In this document: piece after piece, positions 23,501 through 36,062 of the stretch
How the letters are laid out: each line of letters opens with the position of its first letter
Position numbering within the stretch: the stretch's first letter is position 1
Source of the DNA: Blasia pusilla
Taxonomy: Eukaryota > Marchantiophyta > Marchantiopsida > Blasiales
NCBI GenBank assembly: GCA_050084515.1
Contig: CM114274.1
Location: 20,336,001 to 20,400,000, forward strand
DNA: 64,000 nucleotides
Direction of reading: 5' to 3'
The notes under the pieces: generated by a model
Database searches by the model: none
Seen by the model: only the letters and a program-made list of their open reading frames with translations
What the model was told of the DNA's origin: nothing
Position numbers and translations under genes: made by a program

Positions 23501-24046
23501 GAGGGGGATATACTTACGAAGGCATTATGGGTTGTGATGGAGTTCCATCCATGGGCTGCACATGCAAGTAAATGGGTGAATAAACTAAACTAGAGACCAT
23601 TTGATGAGCAAAGATTAGTGAAGTCATAATGACAGACTTCTACCACTCAATTTATTACATACCAATCATACATATAGAGATAGCTGAATATTCCTCCATG
23701 TCTACAATTATATTACCGCATCGATTGTATTGGTGGAATTTTGTACACTTCCCTGTTTGGATGGTTGATTGGACCAAATAAAGCAAAAGAAAAAGCAAAA
23801 GAAAAAGATTATCCAAGATCATACTTACCAATCCTTCAACCCACCAAACAACTCCGCCTCTTTGGCCTTTCTCTCTTTCACTCTACGATTCCTTTCTTCT
23901 TCGTATGGATTAGGACTTTGTTGAACATTATCTATACCATCCCAAGATGAACTCTGATTGGATTCCATGTTCTCTTCAGTCATATCATGTACACCGTTCC
24001 AAGCGCCTCCCTCCCTCTGTACACAACAAGTTAGCAAGAATAACAC
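20567..24046 (-). CDS. TNPA-like second protein of the CACTA element, several exons
   Basis: Exon-sized reading frames follow in order on the minus strand. 24046-23825 ends RKAKEAELFGGLKDW. 23474-23070 is Pro/Asn-rich. 22887-22365 contains YWTLHGAHRAVPCHP and WNRLVDYWLSEEGKMKAEK, matching the plant transposase-24 type domain of TNPA-like proteins. 21895-21644 is a coiled coil. 20840-20567 has IPLGVVRVDLNEVFEP ... FGDALGSSMLWP, similar to the C-terminal domain (DUF8039 type) of such proteins. Introns are inferred from gaps, and exact splice sites were not fixed. The protein would bind subterminal repeats and help excision. Confidence 0.65.
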
Positions 24047-24211
24047 CTAACTTGACGGCAATTCGAGAGTTCTACTTGTTAACGTAGAGTTTCATTCCAT
24101 TATGCCCAACAACACCAGAATTCACTTACATTAATGCAACAAAAGTCAATTATTTGAATCATACCAAAAAAAAGACAATGATGAGTACCAAAGAAACAAC
24201 TATGAATTAAT

Positions 24212-27200
24212 CTAATCTGATTTTGAGTTATTAGAGTCTGAATCAACATCTTCTATCATATCGCATACATGGATTATTGGCACATGTTGCACATCCACTC
24301 TAGCAGTTTCCATCTCTGCATCACTTAGGACTCTAGCTCCTAAGGTACTTGCATCTGGTAGATTCCCTGGTTCCATGCATGTGGCATGGAAGGTGGGCAA
24401 AACATTACAAGCTCCATCTAGCGACTCTAAGTCATCAAAATAAACTCTCCGAGCTCTAGCTTCCTTCCTCATCACCACTTTCCATCCTCCACCCTCATCG
24501 GCATCTCCATAAAACACTTGTTGGACTTGTGATGGGAAAACAAATGGCTGGTGATCTAATGGCTCGCATGACCTCAAGTTGGCCAACAGAAAACCCTCCT
24601 TATCTAATCTCATGGATCCTACTCTTGAATCCCAATCTGCTTTAACCGACCGCCCTCGCATTAGTATTATGGGTTGTTCTACAACCCCATAATCAAGTAA
24701 GAGAATATCAACCAACACCCCAACATATGAGTATAAACAATTATGGTTGGAACTTTTTTCATCAACAAATACTGCACCTATTCCACTATCATAAGTGGAG
24801 AAGGATGTCGCACCACTTGGCCCTTCTACCCTGAAGTGGTTTTCGTAGGCTTTCATACTCTTGAATGACAATGCCCTACTATTAGGAGGTATAGCTAACG
24901 ATAGTAGGTGAGCATCAGGATCTTTTGAGTTGTCAATTGCATCCTGTGTAATGGCAAGGCGAATCCACTTTTCGAAAGGAATGTCTCTCGAACATGACTG
25001 ATATTTCCTGTTCAATCACAATGTTAATGGTATTAGTACATTCTTTTGTATTTAATGTGTCAATACCAAAATAATATACACTTTGAGAGTCCGAACCGTA
25101 ATTCACATGACTATAACCTTGAAAAGCATATATTGGAGAGTTTTACCTTTGCCAATCAACCATGATCTCTGTATTATGCAACACATAATGATGTGCTAAG
25201 TTGATCATTTCTCGCGAAAGTCGAACTGGAGTGCCCGCACCTTCTAGCTCCTCACCAACGACCCCCTCTTCCTCCCCATCATCCCACACTCGCGTCCGCA
25301 CATCTTCAAACCTTTTCATATACTCAGTCACAAACCCTAATGCCTCGTCCTTCACATACCCTTCTGCCATGCACCCCTCTGGTCTAGCTTTAGACCATAC
25401 ATATTTCTTCATGTACCCCATATATCGCTCCATTGGATACATCCATCGACATGCTACTGGCCCACACATGTCCAATTCTTCTATGACATGAATCAATAAA
25501 TGTGTCATCACGTCGAAGAAAGATGGAGGGAAATGCATTTCAAATAGACAAAGGGTTATGGCAGTCTCTTCCAAGAGTTTGTCAAATAAAGCTGGATCAT
25601 ATACCTTTGTACACACCATTCTAAAAATGCCGGATAATCTAATAACCACCATTCTCACGTGGTCCTTCAGAAGACCACGGATGCAATAAGGAAGGACTTG
25701 CTGAATGAAGACATGGTAATCATGTGATTTCATATTGCCCAATTTTTGATTAACCACATGCTTGGAGAGTTCTCCACAATATCCAGATGGCACTTTCAAG
25801 TTTTGAATCCTCGAAAGGAAGGTGTTCAAGTCACGGGGAGATAGACAATAATCGGAAACTGGTTTAAGCAAAACTTGGGGTTTACTAGGATGGGGTTGCA
25901 ACCACAAATGGGATCGAATCCCACGGGCCTTCAGATCTCTCCTTACTTTCACAGTATCTTTCACTCCAAATAAGGTCTTGACTAGATTCTCAACGTGCAT
26001 TATATCTAACGTATGGCGTATAAGCAAATTCTGATTGTATCGTCAAGGAAGCATGGACATCTCACAACTTCAACATGATAGCTAATATCCACAATCAAAT
26101 CAAACAAAAGCTATCCTCCTCTATAGCCACTATTTCATAACATAAAGAATGGATAATATAGAGAAGAAGCAGGATACTGGCCAATATGGCAACAAATATA
26201 TTATACTCAGCCTTTTCACCCCAGTTCTCTTGTAGGGATCAGTAGGGCCGTCTTCTCGACCCCCACTCTCATCATATGCATGTTTTTCATTTGCCCATCC
26301 AATAATCTCTCTGGAAAGTAGTCTAGGCACGCGTGGTCTAAGTTCTGCACTCCCGTTGAAGTGAGATCCATACCTGCGGGTCCTCCATGGATGGCTCAAT
26401 GGGAGATATCGACGATGACAACCGTATATGGGCTTGCCACAAGACTTTGAAAAATCAGAATCCACTCGAGGCCCGCATATAGTACATCCTAGTTTTCCAC
26501 CATGGCTCGCCTTGACTCTGATTCCGTATGCCGGATAATCATTTATGGTCCATAGTAAGGTAGCCCTGAACATGAAGTTCCAACTTCCGCCTACCTTTCG
26601 GACGTCATGAAATTGAACCCCTTTCCACATTTCTTGGAACTCTTCCACTAGAGGAAGCAAGTATGTGTCTATGTTTTTCCCATTTACACTCTCCTTTCCT
26701 GGTATGATCAAAGAGAGCATCACAAAGAATTTTTTTGTCTAAAGCCACGGAGGCAAGTTATAATTAACAAGAAGAACGGGCCATGTTGACCATGAACTCG
26801 ACTTGTCTGAAAATGGATTCACTCCGTCCAAAGCTAGCCCAAACCTGCAATTCCTCTTCTCCTCGGCAAAGTCCGGATATAAGTTGTCCATGTGGCGCCA
26901 TGCCTTGCAATCAGCTGTATGTCTTACTAAGCCATCCTTGCTCTGATTCAAGGGGCCCAAGTTAACAATTCAGACAACGTCTTGCATCTAAACATACGTC
27001 TCATCCAAGGTATGACAGGAAAATGCCTTAATACCTTACATGGTACCAACGTTCTACCCACTTTCCGGAACCTTGGTTTCCCATATAATGGACAGATCTC
27101 AGCTTCAGCCAAATCACCTCGGAATAAAACACATCTAGCTGGACACGCATGGATACTGTTGTAACCTAAGCCTAGTTTACCAATGAGTTTTTTTGCTACA

Positions 27201-27790
27201 TAATAACTTGGTGGCACCAAGTTCCCTGCTGGTAGGACCAACTTACAAAGGAGTTTCAGAAATTCGTCAATAGCTACATTTGGGACGCCATGGGTGGTTT
27301 GAATGTTGAACAGTAACATGACAAAAGCCAAAACATATGTTTTTGCTGTAGGGAACAAAGGTTTGCAAGCTTCAGCAAGCTCCTCATATTCATCTCCATG
27401 ATTGAATAGTGGTTCTTCGTTTGATATTCCCGGTTCTAGTAATTCATCAGATGGGAGAGATGTCTCTTCAATTTCATCCTCGTGTATATGATCGTATTTC
27501 TGGAAAATATCATTGAGCATTTTATGAACGTCAATGTGCTCGTCTATATCTGCCATGGAAGATCTCTCCCTTCCATCCACATGGAAGGTGGGGGCTGACT
27601 CCATTGTCTTATCCTCTTGGCTTCTTTTTTCAGCAAGATCATGCATAAGCCACTCCTCATCTGAAGAGTCCCATCCATCCCTAGATTTCGGCACTCGACA
27701 AAGCGCCGAGCGTCCATTTTTCTCAAATGTGCTTCCACCTTGCCGATGGACAACGAGACCCACCCTTACGGTCATTGCACGGACACGCAA
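24212..27790 (-). CDS. TNP2-like CACTA transposase
   Basis: This is the catalytic transposase. 27790-26948 has the N-terminal segment with YYVAKKLIGKLGLGYNSIH and the zinc ligand CPARCVLFRG. 26960-26739 has LALDGVNPFSD, the conserved DGxNPF block. 26723-26130 has SLIIPGKES, LLWTINDYPAYG and the cysteine pair in CTICG, followed by HRRYLP. 26027-25143 is the C-terminal DUF4218 type (MHFPPSFFDVMTHLLIHV, CRWMYPMERYM). 25015-24212 is the DUF4216 type. A one-base frameshift near 26945 separates the first two blocks. The gap 26027-26130 looks like an intron. All expected domains are present and in order. Confidence 0.85.
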
Positions 27791-29239
27791 TCTTTTACTG
27801 ACCCAAAGATACTAGCTCGTGTGCTTTCCGTTGCCACAACTTAGAATCATGTGCCTTTACTCTAACCGGGTGGTTCAAATCCATTCTAAGGGATTGAAGT
27901 GGATTCCCAGATCGTGAATGAAACATTCCAAACACATCCAAAACCATGACATCTTGCCTCAATAACAAATTCCATAAACCACGGCTGGACGAGCTATCAT
28001 CTGAATGCATACCCACGTGAAGTCAAGACAAGTATGATAAGGCACGTATACCTAACCTGGTTCTTATCTCGATGGAGATCTCAATCATCACTAACAATCC
28101 TCACCGATGCGGTCCAATGCTTCCAACGACATTCCTGAATGACAAATGTAACACACCCAACCTTTAGATAATGACTCAATCCTTTGATATGTACACTTCA
28201 TCATGGCCCTGGTCTAATAAATGTTTTCAGCGAAGATTTAGACAAACAAACTATAAAGCTAATCTGCTATGAGTGACCATAGTATTTTACCTTACACTCA
28301 TATCAAATCAACGATCAGTCAGTAGGAAAATCAGTCAGTCAATAGGAAAAGAAACGCACGACGAGTGAGGAACACAAGTGAGGAACACATAAAAAAGCTG
28401 AAGCTTCTCGTCAACTCAATTCTAGAATTTGGAGCGAGCAATCATTGAGAAGTAGAGGTTAGAGATACAGTTGCGCATTCAGTAGTCAATATCTGGTCTC
28501 AATATGTCTCCATGCAATTTAAAGTAATTCCTAGTATCTCCTTTATGACTATGTAATGTAGCAAATGCAAGTATGTACTTTTAGGGAAACCGATGTGATG
28601 CACAAGCTTACCGTAAGGTTCTCTGCAGATTGTTGCAGAGGAGATGCGGTCAGGTGTGGCTGCTCGCATGAAGTGGTGATACATGGAGGCGATGGAAAAG
28701 GCATTGTCCAGAAAACAAGAACTTCCTAAACCTACTCAATTCAATATACACTTGCTATGTGCTGAAGTAGCGAGGGAATATTTCTCTTGTTATAAGCCTA
28801 TATCAAGCTAACTTAGGTGCTAAACTTATACTATGCAGTGCCTCTTTCCTATGTTCGGGCCAATTGCTGATAAGCACCATGGCCACAGGAATGTGGACGT
28901 ACCAGTACTGTGAATATGGCAACATATCAGCAAAGAGCCACTTTGTTTCAATGCAGTCAGCCAATTATCTCACTCCTTCAGTCTAGAAATGGGTCCGCAT
29001 ATGAGAATAAAGATGGCAGCATGTTCAGAATTTCTCCTCTGTGGGATGTGGTTTACCATGGTTCCGAAGATGACTCGACTTAATCACACGCCTTTGTACT
29101 GTGTTGTTGGGATGATTTCTACCTGCCTTCAGCAAATATTCAGGGAAAATTATGTCCTTCGTTACAATAATCATAGACTTATTGCTCGTCAACTTTCAGC
29201 ATTCAGTCGGATGTTTTGCATAATTTCAAGTCATAGTCG

Positions 29240-29242
<3 letters not shown>

Positions 29243-29329
<87 letters not shown>

Positions 29330-29330
29330 A
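29243..29330. repeat. (GA)n microsatellite
   Basis: About 86 bp of uninterrupted GA dinucleotides are followed by GGAAGGAGGGAGGGAGGG. The ORF spanning it encodes only an Arg-Glu run and is not a gene. Confidence 0.95.
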
Positions 29331-29505
29331 GGAGGGAGGGAGGGAATTTTCCTATAGGTCGTCGCCGAAATCGTGTAGACGATCAGGAGTCTCATTTTCT
29401 GATCAAATATTTACACCTACTCCATCCTGTCACATCACGTACATCACAACCTCTCCCTTGACAACCGTCTACATATGTCGATTCATGTGTACAATGTCGA
29501 TGGCT

Positions 29506-29572
29506 TACTACTGACAGTCTCAACGCCCTTGGCTGCTCCTACTACTGACAGTCTCAACGCCCTTGGCTGCTC
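29506..29572. repeat. 33-bp tandem duplication
   Basis: Two adjacent copies of a unit beginning TACTGACAGTCTCAACGCCC, identical or nearly so. It is a recent local duplication without known role. Confidence 0.8.
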
Positions 29573-31559
29573 TTCTTTGCGTCTTCACGTTGCTTTGCTC
29601 CCCCTTTGTGTCCAGTGCGCTCCGCTCTCTCACCTTCAGCAGCCTCCCTCTCAAGCGGCGTCATTTTGGGAACGTTGAAATGAGGCAATGCAGACGTGCA
29701 TTTTGAAGAGATATTTGGGATGTAAAACTGCACGTAAATAATTACAATGTACCGTATCCAGGCTGAAACAGGTGATGGATTCCTCTTGGGGTTGCAAAGG
29801 ATGTCCAAGACTTCTGAGCTGATCACAACAAAAAAGCCTGTGTTTCTCAATCATGGAATGCTCTCGTAACGCCTTCTGTTTCTCCACTCATTACTATTTC
29901 TTCCTTCTCGAGAATTGTACAGGTCCCTACTTCGCGTCAATTAACATGTCGGGTTGATAAATTCTGTGTTGATGTTTCGTCCAAGGTTCCGACACAACGT
30001 TATCATGGCCCGTCATAAACAACTAATACATATTGGGACCTACTAGAAAGTGTAGTCCAGCGAGAGGTGCAAGATCGAGGGCAGTTCTAATTTTTGTGGA
30101 TAGTCCACTTCATAGATCTCTAATCCGTTATCGGCCCTTGAGAGATGTGCTCGTTACAGACGTGCACTGTCCCCTTCCCTTCCAACGAAAGCATAAACCA
30201 GCCAGATGCTGGTTATGACGTCTAGATTGGAAACTTTAGGACGACCAACTTCAGAGTCTAGCCTTACGCACAAACAGCCACAAACATCTAGTGGTCTATC
30301 CTCAACTATCCAAGCGATAGTAGATAGCAAGTGGGGAGCTAAGGGACTGATGTTGGAGAATTCACAAGTTCAGCAAGAATGGCTCCTTGAACTCACCGCT
30401 CTTTTGTGTGGCAAAAGCACTGTCTCAACCGACATTGGTCCGGAGAGTTGCAACAAAGCTCGAATGGATGGGGAGACCCACAGGGCGGGGTTGGAGGCAG
30501 GAACAAATTCCATGTCAACGACCGTTACGTCGAAAGAATTGAAACAATGTTCACAGGAGAGGAGGGGCGGAGAGTGAGAAAGAAAGAAAATTGGACAAAG
30601 GTATACCATAGATGGACGACCAAAAAAGACTTCTTAGGGGGGCACGGCTCTCTGGAACTAGAGGATGATAGATGCAATGGAGAGACTGAAGTTGGTGTGA
30701 AAGAGAGAAAGGCTCATGATTATCCTCATGAGTCCAACTGACTACAAAAATTGGGAAAAATCCCCAAGTTGAAGTGTCCGTCTCACCTAATGTACGACGT
30801 TTACGTGAATGTGCCAGCAACTTGCCGCAACACAACTAAATACGTAGCTCTCCGCCACTCGCATAGCGCTTCCTGCCAATGGACATGTGTAAGCTTTGGT
30901 TCACATTCCACTACGGATGTACTATTTCCCTCGAAGGAATCGATGGCTTCTTGGTCACGAGTGGAAGCATAAAGCACAAAAACAAGGGCGTAGAGTAGTC
31001 GACGCAATGCGGGCTGAGTTCAGGTTTCTCACCTGAAGCTCACTTGGAGTCAGAGTCGACGACAATGATACCAATCCCTAAGGCACATACATTCCTTTCC
31101 ACATTTCTAGCTTGCTCCCCAATGGACCCGAAACTCTTAGCATTCCCTCCCCGGTACAAACCTTCACGGCCCTCCATTCCTCAGTACTCTCGAGTGCGTG
31201 CATGCAATGCCCATGCATTGTCTCCCGCCATTGCAAGTCAACTCAAAACTGGACCCAAACGTGCGGCCACATCAACATGCTTCATAATGCCTTGTCACGA
31301 TGGACCATGTGCCACTTCAGCAAGGTGAAAATGCCCCGTCACTCTCCTTAGCAGCAAAGTGGGGGGGAGGAAGGGGGAGGGAGGGGGACTTCAACTTATT
31401 AACTTACCAAGAAAGCATTTGCACATGGAAAAACAACATCTACCAACGGCTCTCACCAATCCACCATAAGTTTACTTAGTTCTTACCAACACTTTTCGAT
31501 AAACACTAAGCCACTACCCAATAGTCTTATCAACTGCACTTTTTTTCTGTGGGGGCATC

Positions 31560-33840
31560 CCAAACCCACAAACACAAGGGAAAAGAAAAAATCCTAAATC
31601 ACCACTCACACATGAAATTAAAAACCATAAACCCTAAAGAAGGTCTTTGATTTTTGGCTTGAGAATGGGAGTAGAAAACAAAGATATGAACCGTTGCCAT
31701 TTTGTAGGGGAGTATTGCAAAGAGATGTGCCAAGTTTCATCACCATCCGATGGTTGTTTCAAATGATAGCTCTATGTTAACATAAAAATGCCACTTTGAC
31801 TTTGAGAATTCTTACTCCAACTCCTCATCCTCCTTCTAGACCCTCATTTTCCTTCCCCCACCATAAACCAAGGGTCCAAAACACTGGAAATTCCTCCCAT
31901 AGGGGCAACCCAACACAATGAACAATTGAAATGGATGAAAATATAGATATATGTTACCTTCTTCTTCTTTCCTAAACCCTTCTCTATCTCGGGTCCAAAA
32001 AACAAGAAACTTTTCCTAAACATCCACCCCAGCCCCAGGAACACAAGGAAGAAGAAAAAACTTCAAATGATCACTCACACATTGAATTAAAAATCGTAAT
32101 CCCTAAATAAGGACTTTGATTTTTGGTACTAGCATAGAGGGCTAGGGGATAGATCGGAACCGTTGAAATTGTGGAGGCATTAAATAACAAGGCATGTGCC
32201 AACTTTCAAGACCATCCAATGGTTGGAAGAAGAGTCAACATCATAATAACATGAAATTGCAACAACGACTCCAAACAATCCTACTCAATGCCCTCTCCCC
32301 CCATCATGACAGCTCTTTTTCTACCCTCCCCCCTCAACGAGGGTTCCAAACACCAAGGAAATTTTCCTACAACTAAATCCCAACCCCACGAACACAAGGC
32401 AAAAGAAAAACTTCAAATGACCACTCACACATTGAATTAAAAATCGTAATCCCTAAATAAGGACTTTGATTTTTGGTACTAGCATAGAGGGCTAGGGGAT
32501 AGATCGGAACCGTTGAAATTGTGGAGGCATTAAATAACAAGGCATGTGCCAACTTTCAAGACCATCCAATGGTTGGAAGAAGAGTAAACACCATAATAAC
32601 ATGAAATTGCAACAACCACTCCAAACAATTCTACTCAATGCCCTCTTCCCCCATCATGACAGCTCTTTTTCTACCCTACCCCCTCAACGAGGGTTCCAAA
32701 CACCAAGGAAATTTTCCTACAACTAAATCCCAACCCCACGAACACAAGGCAAAAGAAAAACTTCAAATGACCACTCACACATTGAATTAAAAATCGTAAT
32801 CCCTAAATAAGGACTTTGATTTTTGGTACTAGCATAGAGGGCTAGGGGATAGATCGGAACCGTTGAAATTGTGGAGGCATTAAATAACAAGGCATGTGCC
32901 AACTTTCAAGACCATCCAATGGTTGGAAGAAGAGTCAACATCATAATAACATGAAATTGCAACAACGACTCCAAACAATCCTACTCAATGCCCTCTCCCC
33001 CCATCATGACAGCTCTTTTTCTACCCTACCCCCTCAACGAGGGTTCCAAAACCCAAGGAAATTTTTCCTTAACCCTAAATCCCAACCCCAGGAACACAGG
33101 GCAAAAGAAAAAACTTCAAATGACCACTCACACATTGAATTAAAAATCGTAAACCCTAAATAAGGACTTTGATTTTTGGTACTAGCATGGAAGTTTAATG
33201 GACAGATCTGAATCGTTGAGCGTGTGGAAGAATTTAATGGCAAGGCTTGTGCCAAGTTTCACCACCATCCAATGGTTGGAAGAAGAGTAAACACTATAAT
33301 AACATGAAATTGCAACAATGACTTGAGACAATTCTACTCAATGTCATCATCCACTTGCATGACACCTCTTTTTCTACCCTCCCCCCTCAACCAGGAGTCC
33401 AGAAAACAAGAAAAGGTTCCTAGATAGCCACTCCAACCCCAGGAACACAGGGCAAAAGAAAAAACTTCAAATGACCACTCACACATTGAATTAAAAATCG
33501 TAATCCCTAAATAAGGACTTTGATTTTTGGTACTAGCATAGAGGGCTAGGGGATAGATCGGAACCGTTGAAATTATGGAGGCATTAAATAACAAGGCATG
33601 TGCCAACTTTCAAGACCATCCAATGGTTGGAAGAAGAGTAAACACCATAATAACATGAAATTGCAACAAGGATTCGAAACAATCCTACTTAATGCCCTCC
33701 TCCTCCCTCATGACACATCTTTTTCGACCCTCCCCCCTCAACGAGGGGTCCAGTAACAGAGAGAATTAATGCAAAGTCTTGTGCTTACTTTTATCACCAT
33801 CTTATGGTTGGATGAAAAGATATCTCCATGTTAACATGAA
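31560..33840. repeat. 350-bp tandem repeats within the CACTA element
   Basis: At least six units follow one another. The middle three repeat at exactly 350 bp (same positions at 32194, 32544 and 32894) and are almost identical. The first (31560-32020) and last (from about 33435) are diverged, so the array grew from the middle. Each unit contains CACACATTGAATTAAAAATCG and CCATCCAATGGTTGGAAGA, the latter with a short palindrome. Small ORFs recur at the 350-bp period and are not genes. In CACTA elements such arrays lie inside the transposase-proximal end. Confidence 0.85.
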
Positions 33841-34086
33841 AATGACACAAGGACTCTGAATAATCCTACTCAAAATGGGAGCATGAAATCATTTAAACAT
33901 ATGAGTCGTTGCTTATGACTCATCTTTACTAGGCGAGTGAAACAAGTCTGACTCGTCGTGACTAGTGGGTATTGAAAACTTCTTTAGTCATAAGGAGATG
34001 ACTCAATGAGTTGTACAACCCTAAATTTTATGACTAAACCATTTAAGTACTAATTTGAGTCATTCTTTTGGTGAGTCATTTAAAGT

Positions 34087-34118
34087 CTAGTCATAAAAAC
34101 CACCTATTTCTTCTAGTG
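34087..34118 (-). repeat. CACTA right terminal inverted repeat
   Basis: Inverted, it reads CACTAGAAGAAATAGGTGG and continues to ATGACTAG. The target duplication TCC follows at 34119-34121. Confidence 0.9.
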
Positions 34119-34121
34119 TCC

Positions 34122-34797
34122 GTAGGAACACCAACGCATCATCATGAATATCACGCTGATCCATATCACCATCTCCAACCTTAGGATCTGAAGGCTAGCC
34201 ATCTATCCTCTAACTAGAGTAAGATGTCATGTGGTCCTCCATACTAGAGTCCACCCCTAACCAACATAAAAAGGCGGATGCATGCCAACCAGGCACCATC
34301 TCTTCATCAACCTCGCCATGCCATCTAGCCCTAGTTGCATCATCTTGGCTAGTACATGGGTTCCTACTCAACCCATCAACATCAAGGTTGGCAACTCTAG
34401 GTCCATGTACCACCTGGAAGTCATACTCCTGTAAGATAAGAGCCCACCGTGCAAGCTTCCCTGTAAGCTTGTCAGACTCCATCAACAAGTTGAGCGGCTA
34501 GTGATCAGTAACAAGGGTAAACTGTGTGCCAAACAAGTAACACCTAACGTGTGCCACAGCCCACACTACTGCCAAGCACTCTCCCTCATATGAACTATAG
34601 CGCAACTCCGCTGCATTATTTCAAGGACTTGTATAGGCCACCACAAACTCCATGTGGTCATCATCATGTTGTGTTAGCACTGCTCCAAGTCCCAACCTAC
34701 TCCAATCAGTGTGTAACTGAAATGGGCGCCCTCTGATAGGTCTCCTCAAGATAGGCGCCGTCACCAAGTGGGCCTTGAGCTGCACAAAAGCTCTCTA
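34122..34797 (-). pseudogene. RNase H domain of gypsy copy B
   Basis: It follows directly from the reverse transcriptase on the minus strand. Visible are a frame with LGAVLTQHDDD-like sequence (about 34690-34660), ELRYSSYEGECLAVVWA (about 34605-34570) and then PLNLLMESDKLTGKLARWAL (34510-34440). These are the usual gypsy RNase H blocks, with the active-site Glu in YEGECLA. The tail 34420-34210 (VANLDVDGLSRNP) is the typical region before integrase. The frame is broken by stops at about 34800, 34620 and 34500. Confidence 0.7.
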
Positions 34798-35723
34798 CTA
34801 ATCATCTCCCCAGTGCCACTCCTGATCTGATTTCAGCAATTGGTTCAAAGGCTTTGCCATAGCACTAAATCCCTTCACATACCTCCAATAGTAGTTCACC
34901 AATCCCATGAATGCCCGAACTCTACTCACATCTACCGGACGAGGAATAAGTGCAATAGCCTCCACCTTTGCTTGCTGAACTCCCAAACCACCTGGATAGA
35001 TCACATGACCCAAGTACTCAACATCCTCATGGAAGAACTTACACTTTCTTGGATGCAAACATAGACCATGAGCTTTCAACCGCTCAAACACAATATGCAA
35101 ATGTATTTGATGCTCCTCCACCGTGTTACTGAACACCAAGATATCATCAATGTAACACCGAACAAAATCCAACCCTGCTAGGATCATGTCCATCACTCTC
35201 TGAAACTTGGCAGGTGCATTCTTCAACCCAAAGGGTAAGAATTTCCACAAGTACAAAAAATCCTTGCCATGAGAGTTGACACCCCAAAATGTTGTCTTGG
35301 CCTTGTCACTCTCTCGAATTGGCAACTGATGGTATCCTGCCCGAAGATCCAAAGTACTGAAAATCTTTGCCTATCCCATCACATCAAAGATCTCCTCAGG
35401 TGTAGGCATGGCATACCTATCGGCCTTGGTCTGCCAATTGATAGGACGGTAATCTCCACACATCCGCCTATCCGTGTAGTTGCCATGCATATCCTTTTAG
35501 CAGCATGACAAGTGGGCGATGCATACTCTCCATGCAACAACTCCACTAATCCAGCCTCCAAAAGGTCCAACGTCCTACTCTGAATCAGGTCCCTCTCCAT
35601 ATCACTATATTGGTAGGGACGACGGAAGATTGGAAAATCACTAGCCAAATCAATCCGTATACCGGGTCCAACCAAAGCACCCAACTCCTTCATGCTAAAG
35701 GCAAAAAAAACTCCTATAAGCAC
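34798..35723 (-). pseudogene. Reverse transcriptase of gypsy copy B
   Basis: The enzyme copies element RNA into DNA. 35723-35480 has the fingers region (DFPIFRRPYQYSDMERDLI, LLEAGLVELLHGEYASP). 35352-34798 contains DLRAGYHQLPIRESDKAKT, FGLKNAPAKFQRVMD and the catalytic box YIDD at about 35150, then VEYLGHVI and the thumb (FMGLVNYYWRYVKGFS). Two frame changes and a stop (near 35367) separate the halves. The YIDD and first Asp are intact. It belongs with gypsy of the plant chromovirus-like type by overall pattern, although no chromodomain follows. Confidence 0.85.
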
Positions 35724-36062
35724 GTAGGAATTGTGTCAAGCGTCGTTTCTCACCTCCCCTAAGCTTGGGCCCAAGTAATGGCTCCCAAGTCTCCTCCACT
35801 GGCACACTAGAGGGAGAGGACGACACCATTGGCTGCTAGGCAACCCCCTCACAAGATGGTACACCCTTAGCTACACCATCATCTGAGCAAATAACTCCTC
35901 CACCAGCATGAGAAACCAACTCCACATGCCCTGCCATTACATCCCATTTACTCCAAGGATGCAAAATACTATTCTCCTTGCCCCCATCCGATGTCTCTAC
36001 TGTCTCGGTAGCCATCAAGCTTATCACAAGGGGTGGAAGACCCATAGACATAGTCCAAAGTC

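Larger units (their letters stand above)
27791..31560. other. Long 5' region of the CACTA element with little recognisable content
   Basis: No ORF here has a family I know. Visible items are a minus-strand frame at 28016-27795 without clear homology, the (GA)n tract at 29243-29330, a 33-bp duplication at 29506-29572 and a G-rich patch at 31358-31388. It may contain the promoter and untranslated exons of the transposase, or captured DNA. Confidence 0.4.
19529..34118 (-). mobile_element. CACTA (En/Spm-type) DNA transposon, complete ends
   Basis: The left end CACTAGAAGAAAT at 19529 and the right end, inverted, at 34118 are the same. The two 32-bp inverted repeats agree over CACTAGAAGAAAT, GGTTTT and ATGACTAG. 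The 3-bp target duplication TCC (19526-19528 and 34119-34121) is perfect, as expected for CACTA elements. Both ends have subterminal copies of ATGACTA/TAGTCAT (19550-20240, 33880-34110), the type of motif bound by the accessory protein. On the minus strand it encodes a TNP2-like transposase (27790-24212) and a TNPA-like protein (24046-20567). It sits inside gypsy copy B and is therefore younger than it. Confidence 0.92.

Noticed and set aside
28989-29357. ORF with a long Arg-Glu dipeptide run
   Set aside because: It is caused entirely by the (GA)n microsatellite.
32194-33163. Three similar 60-90 codon ORFs at a 350-bp period
   Set aside because: They are copies of one tandem repeat unit with no domain, no splice signals and decay in outer units.
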